Origin: Treponema sp.
Lineage (GTDB): Bacteria; Spirochaetota; Spirochaetia; Treponematales; Treponemataceae
Assembly (NCBI GenBank): GCA_017629095.1
Contig: JAGBXW010000002.1
Coordinates: 1 to 50,217, forward strand
Length of the DNA: 50,217 nt
Direction of reading: 5' to 3'
Position 1 is the first letter of the stretch. The number at the start of each line of letters is the position of its first letter. Under the pieces are notes generated by a model, which was not told the origin of the DNA, did no database searches, and worked only from the letters and a program-made list of their open reading frames with translations. Both the position numbers and the translations under genes were made by a program. This document shows, one piece after another, positions 40,904 through 50,039 of this stretch.

Positions 40904-42202
40904 CTAGAATTGTGGCTCCACCAAGCAGGCGTCAAGTTGGGCGATGATTTTTTCTTGGTCCATATCCTTTCCGATAAACACCAGCTTGATCATGCGGTCT
41001 CCCACTTTTTCGTCCCAGTTAGCCTTAAAGTCTGGGTCTGCCTCCATGGTTGCCTTGATTTGGGCCTTAGTGCCTGTGGCCATCCAGTCTCCAGTAAAGC
41101 CTACGGAGATTTGGCGACCAGCCTGCTCTAAGATAAAGGCACTCATGTTGTCGTCACTGAGCCAGATAAGACCCTTGGAGCGGATAATAGTCTGAGGCCA
41201 GTCCTGGGCAAACTTGTCCAGTTTGATTCGGTCAAAGGGCTTGCGTCGGAAATACACGAAGGTACTAATGCCGTACTCATCGGTATGGCTATGTCCAGGA
41301 GCATGGTGATGGCCGCAGCTACAGTGTTCATGGTGGTGATGGTGTCCGCAGCCACACTCTTCGTCATGGTGGTGATGATGTCCGCAATCACAACTTTCAT
41401 CATGATGATGCTCATGGGCATGACGTTGCTCTTCCTCAAACTTGTTCATGGCCTTGAGCCAGCCTGCCGAGGAAATAACCTCTTCAAAGTCAAAGGAATT
41501 AGTACCGAGAATGAGGGATAAATCAACCTGGGCTTTTGTGGTTTCAATAATTTTTGCTTGGGGCTGCAAAACCCTTACCACATGACGGACTTGCTCCAGC
41601 TGCTCTGGAGTAACTAAGTCTACCTTGTTAATCAACACGATGTTGCAGAATTCGATTTGCTGTACCAATAGGGCTTCTAGGTCATGCTCCTCCAAGCCCT
41701 TGTTAAGGAGTGAATTTCCACCGGCAAATTCTTGGACCATGCGGGCGGCATCAACTACGGCCACGATGGTATCCAATCGAGCTACAGCGGGAATTTCTGG
41801 GAGCTGCTCATCTTCGTCCTCTTCAAGAAATTCATCTTGAACTCCCGACAACAAGTGGATGGTTTCTGCAATGGGCTGAGGCTCACAGACACCGCTGGCT
41901 TCAATCAGAATGTAGTCGAATTTATTCTGCTTGGTAAGACTGATAATTTGCTCCAAAAGGTCGGTTTTCAAGGAGCAACAAATACAGCCATTTTGCAGGG
42001 GAACAATACTGTCTTTGTCCTCCTCCACAATGCTAGCTCCCTTGGCTATCAGTGAAGCATCGATATTTACTTCACCAATGTCGTTGACGATAACTGCTAC
42101 CTTGTAGCCAGTCTGATTGTTTAGGATATAATTCATAAGGGTTGTCTTCCCTGCTCCAAGATAACCAGTAAGCAGGGTGACTGGAATAAGTTTGTCTTTC
42201 AT
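40904..42202 (-). CDS. CobW/COG0523 GTPase with His/Cys-rich metal-binding insert
   Basis: This is a 432-residue G3E GTPase, probably a metallochaperone for zinc or another divalent metal. P-loop GYLGAGKTTLMN near 13-24; the metal motif GCICCSL gives Cys73, 75 and 76; NKVDLV near 192 is the base-recognition motif; and the CobW C-terminal domain covers about 312-425. Between them, residues 261-306 carry 12-residue units (DESCDCGHHHHH, DEECGCGHHHHH) plus a shorter EHCSCGHHH, encoded by 36-bp repeats near 41300-41400. GGAGAT lies directly before the ATG. Divergent from the PAP2-like gene. Metal identity cannot be read from sequence. Confidence 0.93.
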   Translation of the reverse strand: MKDKLIPVTLLTGYLGAGKTTLMNYILNNQTGYKVAVIVNDIGEVNIDASLIAKGASIVEEDKDSIVPLQNGCICCSLKTDLLEQIISLTKQNKFDYILIEASGVCEPQPIAETIHLLSGVQDEFLEEDEDEQLPEIPAVARLDTIVAVVDAARMVQEFAGGNSLLNKGLEEHDLEALLVQQIEFCNIVLINKVDLVTPEQLEQVRHVVRVLQPQAKIIETTKAQVDLSLILGTNSFDFEEVISSAGWLKAMNKFEEEQRHAHEHHHDESCDCGHHHHHDEECGCGHHHHHEHCSCGHHHAPGHSHTDEYGISTFVYFRRKPFDRIKLDKFAQDWPQTIIRSKGLIWLSDDNMSAFILEQAGRQISVGFTGDWMATGTKAQIKATMEADPDFKANWDEKVGDRMIKLVFIGKDMDQEKIIAQLDACLVEPQF

Positions 42203-42278
42203 ATCTCCATAATAGTAAAAAAATCATAGCAGGGCAACAATAGAAAAGCAATACATTTTTTCTGAGGTATTTTTCGTG

Positions 42279-42284
42279 TATACT
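42279..42284 (+). promoter_or_regulatory. -10 box placed for a leaderless mRNA
   Basis: TATACT (42279-42284), 6 nt, ATG 42291. No Shine-Dalgarno; the -35 is weak. Confidence 0.5.
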
Positions 42285-42290
42285 TAAAAT

Positions 42291-43223
42291 ATGAGTGACA
42301 GAGATGCTCCCGTTGATGAAAGGAAGGAAGATGAAGATTGGCGGAAAACACGACTCCGTGGTAAGGCTATTAAAGAGGTTGGAATCTTTTGGCCCTATAT
42401 TTTAATTCCCATTCATATCATTACCCTTAAGCCCCTATTTTTTTATCTTAAAACTGTGATTACAGAGTTCTTTCTACTCCAGTTTAAAGTGAAATGGGGC
42501 TGGAAAAAGATTTCTGTTGTTCAAGTATCCGACGTTATTGATACTGAAATTCCCTTTTTGCCAGAAAAAAGTGACATTTACCTTGATTTCATCAATTTTT
42601 GGATTCGCTCCTTGAATTTCACTGTTTTGCGGTTAGGGCGAAAAAAAGCTCTTCCTCATTTGGCTAGCTTTATGGCTGCCATCGGTACTGCCTACCACGA
42701 AGCTGCCCGTGTGTATAAAATCACCATGTCTACTACTCCAAGGCCAGTTGCTGGAAATCACAAGAATATGAAAACAATTCATCGGCTAGACCCACATTTA
42801 CTGTGTGTGCCCAGTCTCCACGTGGGAGTGGTGGTACTGACTCACACGTTTTTTACTCATGTTTTTAGAAAAGAAGGCTTATCTCAAGAAGAGCAGGAGC
42901 AGTATAGCAAGGAGCTTTGGGATGGAGCTGTGGAAATTACGGAGACAGTGCTGTATGTAAAGCAGCATAGTGTTAACTGTATTCCCGCTGCCTTGTACAT
43001 GATGACTCATTTGCTGAAAGACCAGTTTACCATTCAGGATGCCACTAATTTTATCGATTGCCTCTTTGTGGATTCAAGTCATATTCCAGCCCAGCAAGGG
43101 CAGACAATTCGCAATCACATTCACTACATGTACGATCGCCTTCTTTTAGAGGGCTGCAACGAGGAGGACTGGATTGTACCGGTGTTGCGGTGGCTTATGA
43201 CCCAGCCTGTTACAAGCCTCTAA
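42291..43223 (+). CDS. Conserved membrane-associated protein, distant PAP2-like
   Basis: This is a 310-residue protein with a charged N-terminus, a hydrophobic pair of segments near 30-65, and a central block K143 ... R151-P ... P-S-L-H177 in CVPSLHVGVVV, followed by His226 in VKQHSVN. These resemble the K-x-RP, PSxH and H motifs of PAP2-type phosphatases, but the final Asp of the third motif is not found, so activity is uncertain. I do not otherwise recognise the family. It appears leaderless. Its 3' end overlaps the convergent radical SAM gene by 14 bp. Confidence 0.65.
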   Translation: MSDRDAPVDERKEDEDWRKTRLRGKAIKEVGIFWPYILIPIHIITLKPLFFYLKTVITEFFLLQFKVKWGWKKISVVQVSDVIDTEIPFLPEKSDIYLDFINFWIRSLNFTVLRLGRKKALPHLASFMAAIGTAYHEAARVYKITMSTTPRPVAGNHKNMKTIHRLDPHLLCVPSLHVGVVVLTHTFFTHVFRKEGLSQEEQEQYSKELWDGAVEITETVLYVKQHSVNCIPAALYMMTHLLKDQFTIQDATNFIDCLFVDSSHIPAQQGQTIRNHIHYMYDRLLLEGCNEEDWIVPVLRWLMTQPVTSL

Positions 43224-44079
43224 AATATTCAGGTTTGTAACTGGTGTTGCTTCGGGCTTGGCGAATCTGGTTTAACAGTCGCTCCTTGTCTTGATTCAAG
43301 GTGCCCCGCAGGTTAACGTAGTTGGAAGCATGGTTTGCCCGGAAAACTGTGCCAGGGGAATCCACTTCTTGCAGGAAAAGCTCCATTTCTTCCATCACCT
43401 CATCTGGCTCCAGTAGCTGGAACTTGCCCTGTTGCACCAGTTTAAACAAGGGCGCCTGTTCTTCCACCATCAAGGTAAGAAAGCCCAAGAACTCTGGCTG
43501 CATCTGGGAAATAAGGCGGGCTGATTCAAGTGCGTGTTCCCGTAGCCTTTGGCGACTTCCCAGCCCAGAAATCAAGGTAATGGAGGTACGAAAGCCTGCT
43601 TGGTGGGCTTTGATGCCAGCCTGTGCCAGTTGTTCTGCCGTAACACCCTTTGCCATGGAATGAAGCACCTGATTGTCTCCCGATTCTGCACCGATGTAGA
43701 GCAGATCCAAGCCAGAATCCTTGATCAGCTGTAATTCATCCAGGGATTTTTCCAATAAATCTTGAGCTGTAGCATAAGATGAGATTTGCGTTACCTGAGG
43801 AAGTTGCTGCTTTACAAAGGCTAGGATTTCTACCATGTCTTGGGTGGTCATGGCCAAGGCATCTCCATCTGCAAGAAATACCTTGGTTACGTACCTGCCG
43901 TAGAGCCTGGCTCCTTCTGCAATATCTGATTTTATGTCCTCCATCTTCCGTACCCGAAACTTCTTTCCTCGGTACATAGCACAAAAAACACAGGTATTGT
44001 GGGCACAGCCAATGGTTGCTTGAATAATGAGACTTTGAGCCTCGCTGGGTGGTCTATAAACAATTCCTTCGTACTGCAT
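43210..44079 (-). CDS. Radical SAM protein with CX4CX2C cluster motif
   Basis: This is a 289-residue radical SAM enzyme. The 4Fe-4S motif is in GCAHNTCVFCAMY (Cys-x4-Cys-x2-Cys, with the usual CX3CX2C lengthened by one), preceded by RPPSEAQSLIIQAT. LLYIGAESGDNQVLHSMAKGV is the SAM-binding strand region, and GLGSRQRLREHALE a later motif. The spacing is the one I recall for a COG1032-like family of unknown substrate. I prefer ATG 44079, with GGAG 6 nt upstream, to ATG 44091 which has none. Divergence and substrate: unknown. Confidence 0.88.
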   Translation of the reverse strand: MQYEGIVYRPPSEAQSLIIQATIGCAHNTCVFCAMYRGKKFRVRKMEDIKSDIAEGARLYGRYVTKVFLADGDALAMTTQDMVEILAFVKQQLPQVTQISSYATAQDLLEKSLDELQLIKDSGLDLLYIGAESGDNQVLHSMAKGVTAEQLAQAGIKAHQAGFRTSITLISGLGSRQRLREHALESARLISQMQPEFLGFLTLMVEEQAPLFKLVQQGKFQLLEPDEVMEEMELFLQEVDSPGTVFRANHASNYVNLRGTLNQDKERLLNQIRQARSNTSYKPEYFRGL

Positions 44080-44100
44080 CACTTTCTCCATTTGATTATT

Positions 44101-44143
44101 AAAATAAAAACCGACTGCTGCATTATACTACAACAGTCGGTTT
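44101..44143 (-). terminator. Terminator of pyruvate carboxylase gene
   Basis: On the minus strand AAACCGACTG (44143-44134) pairs with CAGTCGGTTT (44117-44108), 16-nt loop, followed by TTTTTATTTT. It lies 22 nt after the stop. Confidence 0.85.
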
Positions 44144-44165
44144 ATTTCATTACAAAACAGTGATT

Positions 44166-47100
44166 TTACTGAGCTTCCATAATAATCAAGAGCTCACCAG
44201 CCTTTACAGACTGCCCCTGATTAATGAGAACCTCTTTTACTTCACCCTTCATGGGAGCGGTAATGCTGGTTTCCATCTTCATGGCTTCGATAATGGCTAG
44301 AACTTGATTTTCTTCTACCACATCTCCAGCCTTTACCATAACCTTGCTAACGCTACCAGGAATGGAAGTTCCAATTTCACCAGGTACGTTCTTGTCGGCC
44401 ATGCGGGTAAGGGCAAGATTTTCGCTCATGGTATTGTCCCGAACCTTTACGTCACGGCGGATACCGTTCAGCTCAAAGTTTACGGTACGCATTCCTTCTT
44501 CGTCCAAGTCCCCCAAACCAAGGTACTTGATAACCAAGGTCTTTCCGTCCTCGATATTTACCTTGTTTGTTTCTCCCACTGCAAGTCCGTGGAAGAAGAC
44601 ATGGCTTCCCAAGCGGGTGATGTAGCCGTATTCTTCACGCTTCTTGAAGAAGTCTTCCACTACCTTTGGATAGAACAAGTAGCTGAGGACATCACGGTCG
44701 GTGGGCTCTTCCTTGAACTTTCTCAGGTGATCGCGAGCTGCTTCAAAGTCGGCGGGAGGCAAGAGCTCTCCAGGACGACAGGTAATGGGTTTCTTTCCCT
44801 TGAGCACTACTTCCTGCAAGCCAGCAGGCTGGAATCCCCAAGCGGGCTGACCCATCATTCCTTCAAAGTAGCTTACTACAGAATCAGGGAAGGCAAGATT
44901 TTTACCACGCTCCACAATGTTTTCGGGAGTCAAGTCATTCTGAACCATAAAGATAGCCAAGTCTCCAACCATCTTGGAGGAAGGAGTTACCTTTACAATG
45001 TCACCTAACATCTTGTTAACGGTGCAGAACATTTCACGTACTTCATCAAAACGATGTCCCAAACCAAGGCTTGCCACCTGTGGGCGCAGGTTGGAATACT
45101 GACCGCCGGGAATTTCGTAGCGGTAGATTTCGGTAAGGGGAGACTTTAAGTCGGACTCAAACACGTCGTAGCGCTTGCGAACATCTTCCCAGTACTCGCT
45201 GAGACGCTCCAGCTTGGTAATTTCAAAGCCAGGATCACGCTCTGTTCCTGCCAGTGCAGTCTGGATGGAGTTGATGGAAGGCTGACTGGTAAGACCAGAC
45301 ATGCTGGAAATAGCACAGTCTACAATGTCTACGCCTTCTTCTGCTGCCAAAAGGTATGCTGCCACCTGGTTTCCACTGGTATCGTGGGTGTGGAGGTGAA
45401 CAGGGCAGTCCAAGGCATCTTTCAAGGCACGCACCAACATCTTGGCAGCGTAGGGCTTAAGAAGACCAGACATATCCTTAATGGCGATGGTGTGGGCACC
45501 ACGATTACGCAGCTCCTTTGCCATCTTTACGTAATAGTCCAAGGTGTACTTGTCTCGTTTGGGGTCGCTAATGTCTCCTGTGTAACAGATAGCTGCTTCT
45601 ACCAGCTTGTTGCACTTGGCAGCCTCATCCATGGCAATTTCCATACCGGGAATCCAGTTTAAGGAGTCGAAAATACGGAATACATCAATTCCACCAGCAG
45701 CAGCCTCACGAACAAAGCTTCTGATAACATTGTCAGGGTAGTTGGCGTATCCTACACCGTTTGCACCACGGAGCAACATCTGGAAAGGAATGTTAGGAAT
45801 ATTGCGACGGAGCCAGTCCAATCGCTCCCAGGGATCTTCATGCAAGAAGCGATATGCTACGTCAAAGGTGGCTCCACCCCACATTTCCAAGGAGAAACAC
45901 TTGTGCATGATTTGTGCCAAGGCTTCGCTACCCTTTACCATGTCACGGGTACGGACGCGAGTTGCCAACAAGGACTGGTGGGCATCACGCATGGTGGTGT
46001 CCATAATCAAAAGCTGCTTCTGCTCATAAACCCACTTGGATACAGCATCAGGGCCCTTTTCGTCCAACATCTGCTTGAGGCCAGGAGTTGGAGGTGCATC
46101 CTCCAGTGGCACGAACCGTGGGGTGTCGTACATCTTGGCACCAGCGGTGGGATCGTTTACTACGATATTTCCGATGTATTTAAGAATCTTGTTGGCTCTG
46201 TCCTTGGATACATCCAACTGGAAGAGCTCAGGTGTTTCGTCAATGAACTTGGTGTGACAGCCACCACGGAGGAAAACCTCGTTCTGGAGAATTTTTCCCA
46301 AGAAGGCAATATTTGTCTTTACACCACGAACACGCATTTCAGTAAGGGCACGCTGAGCCTTGCGAACAACACCTTCAAAGGTGCTATCGTAGGAGGTGAT
46401 TTTTACCAAAAGGCTGTCGTAATAAGGGGAGATAACGGCACCACTGTAGATATTTCCTCCGTCAAGGCGGATTCCGTTTCCACCGGGACTGCGGTAGGCG
46501 GTAACCTTTCCGGTGTCGGGGGCAAAGTTATTTTCAGGATCCTCGGTGGTAACACGACACTGCAGGGCAAATCCACGGGTGGTTACATCCTTCTGGTCAT
46601 TGATTCCGATGATGGGATGGCTCAGCTTTTCTCCCATGGCCACCAACAGCTGGGCACGAACCAAGTCAATACCAGTGGAAACTTCAGTTACAGTGTGCTC
46701 TACCTGAATACGAGGGTTCATCTCGATAAAGTAGTGGTTGTTGTCCTTGTCCACCAAGAATTCTACAGTACCAACACTTACGTAGCCAACTTCCTTGGCA
46801 AGCTTAACTGCTTCGTTTCGCAGCTTTTCCAAGGTGGACTCAGGAACGGAGAAGGCGGGAGTGAATTCTACAACCTTCTGGTAGCGGCGCTGAAGTGAAC
46901 AGTCACGCTCATACAGGTGAACAATGTTTCCGTGGCCGTCTGCAAGAATCTGTACTTCGATGTGCTTGGGCTCTACCAAGAACTTTTCCATGAAGATAGC
47001 TGGATTTCCAAAGGACTTGCGAGCTTCTTCTGTTACCAACTGGAATGCCTGACGAACTTCTTGGTCGTTGTAGCAGGAACGCATTCCACGTCCACCACCA

Positions 47101-47600
47101 CCAGCAGCAGCTTTCAAGATAACAGGATAGCCATAGCTATTAGCTCGAGCAACTGCATCATCAGCATCCTTCAAGGGCTCGGTGCTTCCAGGAATGGTAG
47201 GAACATTGCAACGGTGAGCCAACTCTTTTGCACTGAGTTTGTCTCCCATTTGTCCAAGAACACTGGAAGGTGGTCCGATAAAGACAATGTCGTTTCGTTC
47301 ACAAGCTTTTGCAAATTCTTCATTTTCAGACAGGAATCCGTATCCTGGATGGATGGCGTCGGCTCCTCGTTTTTTTGCCAGGGCTACAATCTCGTCAATA
47401 GCAAGATATGCTCCCAGGGGAGTCAAGGACTCTCCCACCATGTAGGATTCATCGGCTTCTGTTCTAAAGCCACTGAGAATGTCTTCTTTGGAGTAGATTG
47501 CTACCGTGTTTAAGCCCAAGTCATGACAGGCTCGGATAATACGGATAGCAATTTCGCCCCGGTTTGCCACCAGGACTTTTTTAATCTCCTTCTTCTCCAT
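44166..47600 (-). CDS. pyc: Pyruvate carboxylase
   Basis: This is a 1144-residue biotin enzyme making oxaloacetate from pyruvate, bicarbonate and ATP. Biotin carboxylase domain (1-455; KAAAGGGGRGMR near 168, MNPRIQVEHTVTE near 301), carboxyltransferase (about 530-800; TTMRDAHQSLLATR near 541 with metal-binding residues, HTHDTSGN near 745), conserved PC C-terminal domain (about 820-1015) and biotinyl domain (about 1070-1144) with the biotin Lys in EAMKMETSI. AAAGGAGG lies 7 nt upstream of the ATG. Length is normal for single-chain PC (about 1150). It is divergent from the helicase and has its own terminator. Confidence 0.97.
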   Translation of the reverse strand: MEKKEIKKVLVANRGEIAIRIIRACHDLGLNTVAIYSKEDILSGFRTEADESYMVGESLTPLGAYLAIDEIVALAKKRGADAIHPGYGFLSENEEFAKACERNDIVFIGPPSSVLGQMGDKLSAKELAHRCNVPTIPGSTEPLKDADDAVARANSYGYPVILKAAAGGGGRGMRSCYNDQEVRQAFQLVTEEARKSFGNPAIFMEKFLVEPKHIEVQILADGHGNIVHLYERDCSLQRRYQKVVEFTPAFSVPESTLEKLRNEAVKLAKEVGYVSVGTVEFLVDKDNNHYFIEMNPRIQVEHTVTEVSTGIDLVRAQLLVAMGEKLSHPIIGINDQKDVTTRGFALQCRVTTEDPENNFAPDTGKVTAYRSPGGNGIRLDGGNIYSGAVISPYYDSLLVKITSYDSTFEGVVRKAQRALTEMRVRGVKTNIAFLGKILQNEVFLRGGCHTKFIDETPELFQLDVSKDRANKILKYIGNIVVNDPTAGAKMYDTPRFVPLEDAPPTPGLKQMLDEKGPDAVSKWVYEQKQLLIMDTTMRDAHQSLLATRVRTRDMVKGSEALAQIMHKCFSLEMWGGATFDVAYRFLHEDPWERLDWLRRNIPNIPFQMLLRGANGVGYANYPDNVIRSFVREAAAGGIDVFRIFDSLNWIPGMEIAMDEAAKCNKLVEAAICYTGDISDPKRDKYTLDYYVKMAKELRNRGAHTIAIKDMSGLLKPYAAKMLVRALKDALDCPVHLHTHDTSGNQVAAYLLAAEEGVDIVDCAISSMSGLTSQPSINSIQTALAGTERDPGFEITKLERLSEYWEDVRKRYDVFESDLKSPLTEIYRYEIPGGQYSNLRPQVASLGLGHRFDEVREMFCTVNKMLGDIVKVTPSSKMVGDLAIFMVQNDLTPENIVERGKNLAFPDSVVSYFEGMMGQPAWGFQPAGLQEVVLKGKKPITCRPGELLPPADFEAARDHLRKFKEEPTDRDVLSYLFYPKVVEDFFKKREEYGYITRLGSHVFFHGLAVGETNKVNIEDGKTLVIKYLGLGDLDEEGMRTVNFELNGIRRDVKVRDNTMSENLALTRMADKNVPGEIGTSIPGSVSKVMVKAGDVVEENQVLAIIEAMKMETSITAPMKGEVKEVLINQGQSVKAGELLIIMEAQ

Positions 47601-47919
47601 GAGTTTTCCTCCTTTTATTTCACTGGTTATTTTGAAAATAATCTAATATTAGTAGCAAATTAAAATTAAATTAATTCAAAACATAAGCAACTATAGTCTA
47701 GTAGTTTTTTTCTGTCTAGTTTTTTTGTTAAAAATTGCTTGTTTTTTTTATGATTTAATGAAATCTTGACATATGAAGAAAAGTGTGCTCCTTGGAGAGT
47801 TTTGAAGAATGTAAATTATAACTACTTCTTATCAATAGTGGGTTTTTCTTCCCTTATCTCACCATTTCTTCCTTTGTATTGATATTATTTTGAAAATACT
47901 GTAGCATATCGCATTCATT
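47601..47919. other. 319-nt AT-rich intergenic region between pyc and helicase
   Basis: It contains no open frame worth reporting. It holds a 10-bp palindrome CTAATATTAG (47643-47652), a doubled GTCTAGT followed by T-runs (47696-47702 and 47714-47720), and TTGATA (47879-47884), 17 nt, TAGCAT (47902-47907) as a weak helicase promoter. The helicase has no clear Shine-Dalgarno. Confidence 0.5.
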
Positions 47920-49965
47920 ATGGAAGAAAATATATCTTTTGAAGATTTGGGCCTTGATGAGGCCACCTTGGCTGCTGTAGCCAAGAAGGGATTTGTAACT
48001 CCATCCCCCATTCAAGTTTTAGCGATTCCCCGTTTATTGGAAGGTGATGCAAACGTTATTGCAAAGGCTCGCACTGGTACTGGAAAAACTGCTGCCTTTG
48101 GACTTCCCCTTGTTCAGACTATTCGTGAGCCTGCCGACTCTGTGCAGGCCCTTGTTTTAACTCCCACCAGAGAGCTGGCCTTGCAGGTGTGTAAGGAAAT
48201 CGGCTCTTTTTCCACAGGCTTGTATCCTCGCATGGTTTCCGTGTATGGCGGTCAGTCCATGGGAGCCCAGTTAAAGGCTCTGAAAAAGGGCGTAGAAATT
48301 GTGGTGGGAACTCCTGGCCGTGTGCAGGACCATTTGGAGCGTGGAAGCCTTGATTTATCTAAAATCAAGTATTTTATCCTGGATGAAGCTGACGAAATGC
48401 TGGACATGGGCTTTATCGATGATATTGAAAATATCTTTGCCCAAGCTAATCCTGAAAGCCGTATTTTGCTTTTTTCTGCCACCATGCCTCAGCCTATTTT
48501 GAAGATTGCAGCAAAGTTCATGGGAGACTATGAAACGGTAGCTGAAGAAGCAAGTCCCGAAGCTCCCATTTTAACGGAGCAAAAGTACATCATGGTGCGA
48601 GAGCGGGATAAGTTAGAGCTATTGGTACGACTTATCGACATTTCTACCGATTTTTACGGCTTGATTTTTACCCAAACCAAGGTGGATGCAGACAACTTAA
48701 CCCGCCAGCTAGACGAGCGGGGCTACGAAGTGGCAGCTCTCCACGGAGATATTTCCCAGCAGCAGAGAGAAAAGATTCTCCTGCGGTTCAGAAACAAAAA
48801 GACCCGCATTTTGGTGGCCACTGACGTGGCTGCCCGTGGAATTGATATTGGTGGTTTGACCCACGTTATCAATTACTCCATTCCCTTTGACAGCTCCACC
48901 TACATCCATCGTATTGGACGTACAGGTCGAGCAGGCTCCTACGGCGAGGCCATTACCTTTGTGCGGCCAGAGGAAAAGCGAAAGTTGGAGCACTTGAAGT
49001 CTGCCATTCGCAAGGCCGTGAAGGGAAGTCTTCAGGAAGACACCGTTCCTTCTGTAAAGAAGATTCTGGAGCTGAAGCAAAATCGTCTCTTTGATTCCAT
49101 GAAGGAGGCCATCTGGAAGCAGGTGGATGGTGGAGCTGGTGATGATGCAGTGGAGGGGGAGCTTGATTCAGTAGTTTCATCCGAGGCTGATTCTCCTTCC
49201 CAAGAAAATTCCATTTTTGCCCGTATGGCAGCTGATCTGTGTGGTCATCGTGATCCCCAAGAAATTCTTGCTTCTGTTTTGGAAAACTTCTACGGTCACC
49301 ATCTCGACGCTGGTCGTTATGGCCATATCGAGTCCCTGGAAAGCCTGAAAAAAGGTAAGGGGGGCCGTGACTCCCTGCGAGAAGGTGGGCGACGGGGACG
49401 GAATCTTGATGATGGTGCTCCTCGCCGTGACCGTGATGTGGTTGCAGAGGATCAAAGACGGATTTACGTGCAGCTGGGCCGCCGGGATAAGTTTTTTGTG
49501 CGGGAAATCGCTGAGTTCTTTAGCGACCTACTGGATATTCCCCAACGACAGGTGGATGGCATTGTGGTAAAGGATAGCTTCTCCTTGGTGAGTCTGCCCA
49601 TTGAAGCTGCAGAGCGGGCCTTGCAAATGAGCCAGCGTGACCATAGCATTCCTCACATGCACCTTGACGAAAAGCCTGCTAGCCATGGTGGTGGTAAGAG
49701 AAGAAGCCGTGGTGAATCAGAGGAAATGGATTCGCCCCGCAGCAAGCCAAAACGCAAGAAGGGGAAGGATAATAGTGAGGGAAGCTGGAGCTTTAAGGCC
49801 AGTGAAAACTCCTCCTTTGATAAATCTCGTTCTAAGGGAGGTAAAGGCTCTGGAAGAGCCTTTGGTGGCAGTTCTTCTGGAAGATTTTCTGAAGGAAAGA
49901 GTAAAAAAGGTACCGTGCGGGGCGGAAGTTCAGCCAGCCTCTACAAACGGAAGCTTCCCCAGTAG
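47920..49965 (+). CDS. DEAD-box RNA helicase with DbpA/CsdA-type RNA-binding domain
   Basis: This is a 681-residue ATP-dependent RNA helicase. The Q motif (GFVTPSPIQ) near 23-32, motif I ARTGTGKTA near 52, PTRELA near 89, DEAD in ILDEADEML near 155, SAT near 186, and HRIGRTGRAG near 333 complete the RecA core (1-365). Residues about 405-495 form a variable stretch, and 509-570 (IYVQLGRRDKFFVREIAEFF) the DbpA-type RNA-binding domain. The last 100 residues are basic, Ser/Gly-rich and disordered. It probably acts in ribosome assembly or RNA decay. The start ATG lacks a ribosome site. A strong bidirectional terminator follows. Confidence 0.95.
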   Translation: MEENISFEDLGLDEATLAAVAKKGFVTPSPIQVLAIPRLLEGDANVIAKARTGTGKTAAFGLPLVQTIREPADSVQALVLTPTRELALQVCKEIGSFSTGLYPRMVSVYGGQSMGAQLKALKKGVEIVVGTPGRVQDHLERGSLDLSKIKYFILDEADEMLDMGFIDDIENIFAQANPESRILLFSATMPQPILKIAAKFMGDYETVAEEASPEAPILTEQKYIMVRERDKLELLVRLIDISTDFYGLIFTQTKVDADNLTRQLDERGYEVAALHGDISQQQREKILLRFRNKKTRILVATDVAARGIDIGGLTHVINYSIPFDSSTYIHRIGRTGRAGSYGEAITFVRPEEKRKLEHLKSAIRKAVKGSLQEDTVPSVKKILELKQNRLFDSMKEAIWKQVDGGAGDDAVEGELDSVVSSEADSPSQENSIFARMAADLCGHRDPQEILASVLENFYGHHLDAGRYGHIESLESLKKGKGGRDSLREGGRRGRNLDDGAPRRDRDVVAEDQRRIYVQLGRRDKFFVREIAEFFSDLLDIPQRQVDGIVVKDSFSLVSLPIEAAERALQMSQRDHSIPHMHLDEKPASHGGGKRRSRGESEEMDSPRSKPKRKKGKDNSEGSWSFKASENSSFDKSRSKGGKGSGRAFGGSSSGRFSEGKSKKGTVRGGSSASLYKRKLPQ

Positions 49966-49986
49966 TTTTACAATCAGTTGATGATG

Positions 49987-50022
49987 AAAAAATCCCACAG
50001 TGGCTTCACTGTGGGATTTTTT
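49987..50022. terminator. Bidirectional terminator
   Basis: AATCCCACAGTG (49991-50002) and CACTGTGGGATT (50007-50018) form a 12-bp stem with a 4-nt loop, flanked by A and T runs. It serves the helicase and the convergent partial gene. Confidence 0.9.
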
Positions 50023-50039
50023 TTGATGAATGAGAAATC

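Noticed and set aside
45840..46898. Long plus-strand ORF (352 codons) opposite pyruvate carboxylase
   Set aside because: It lies wholly antisense to a gene with full domain motifs, and has no ribosome site or recognisable domain. Long antisense frames are expected opposite a biased codon set.
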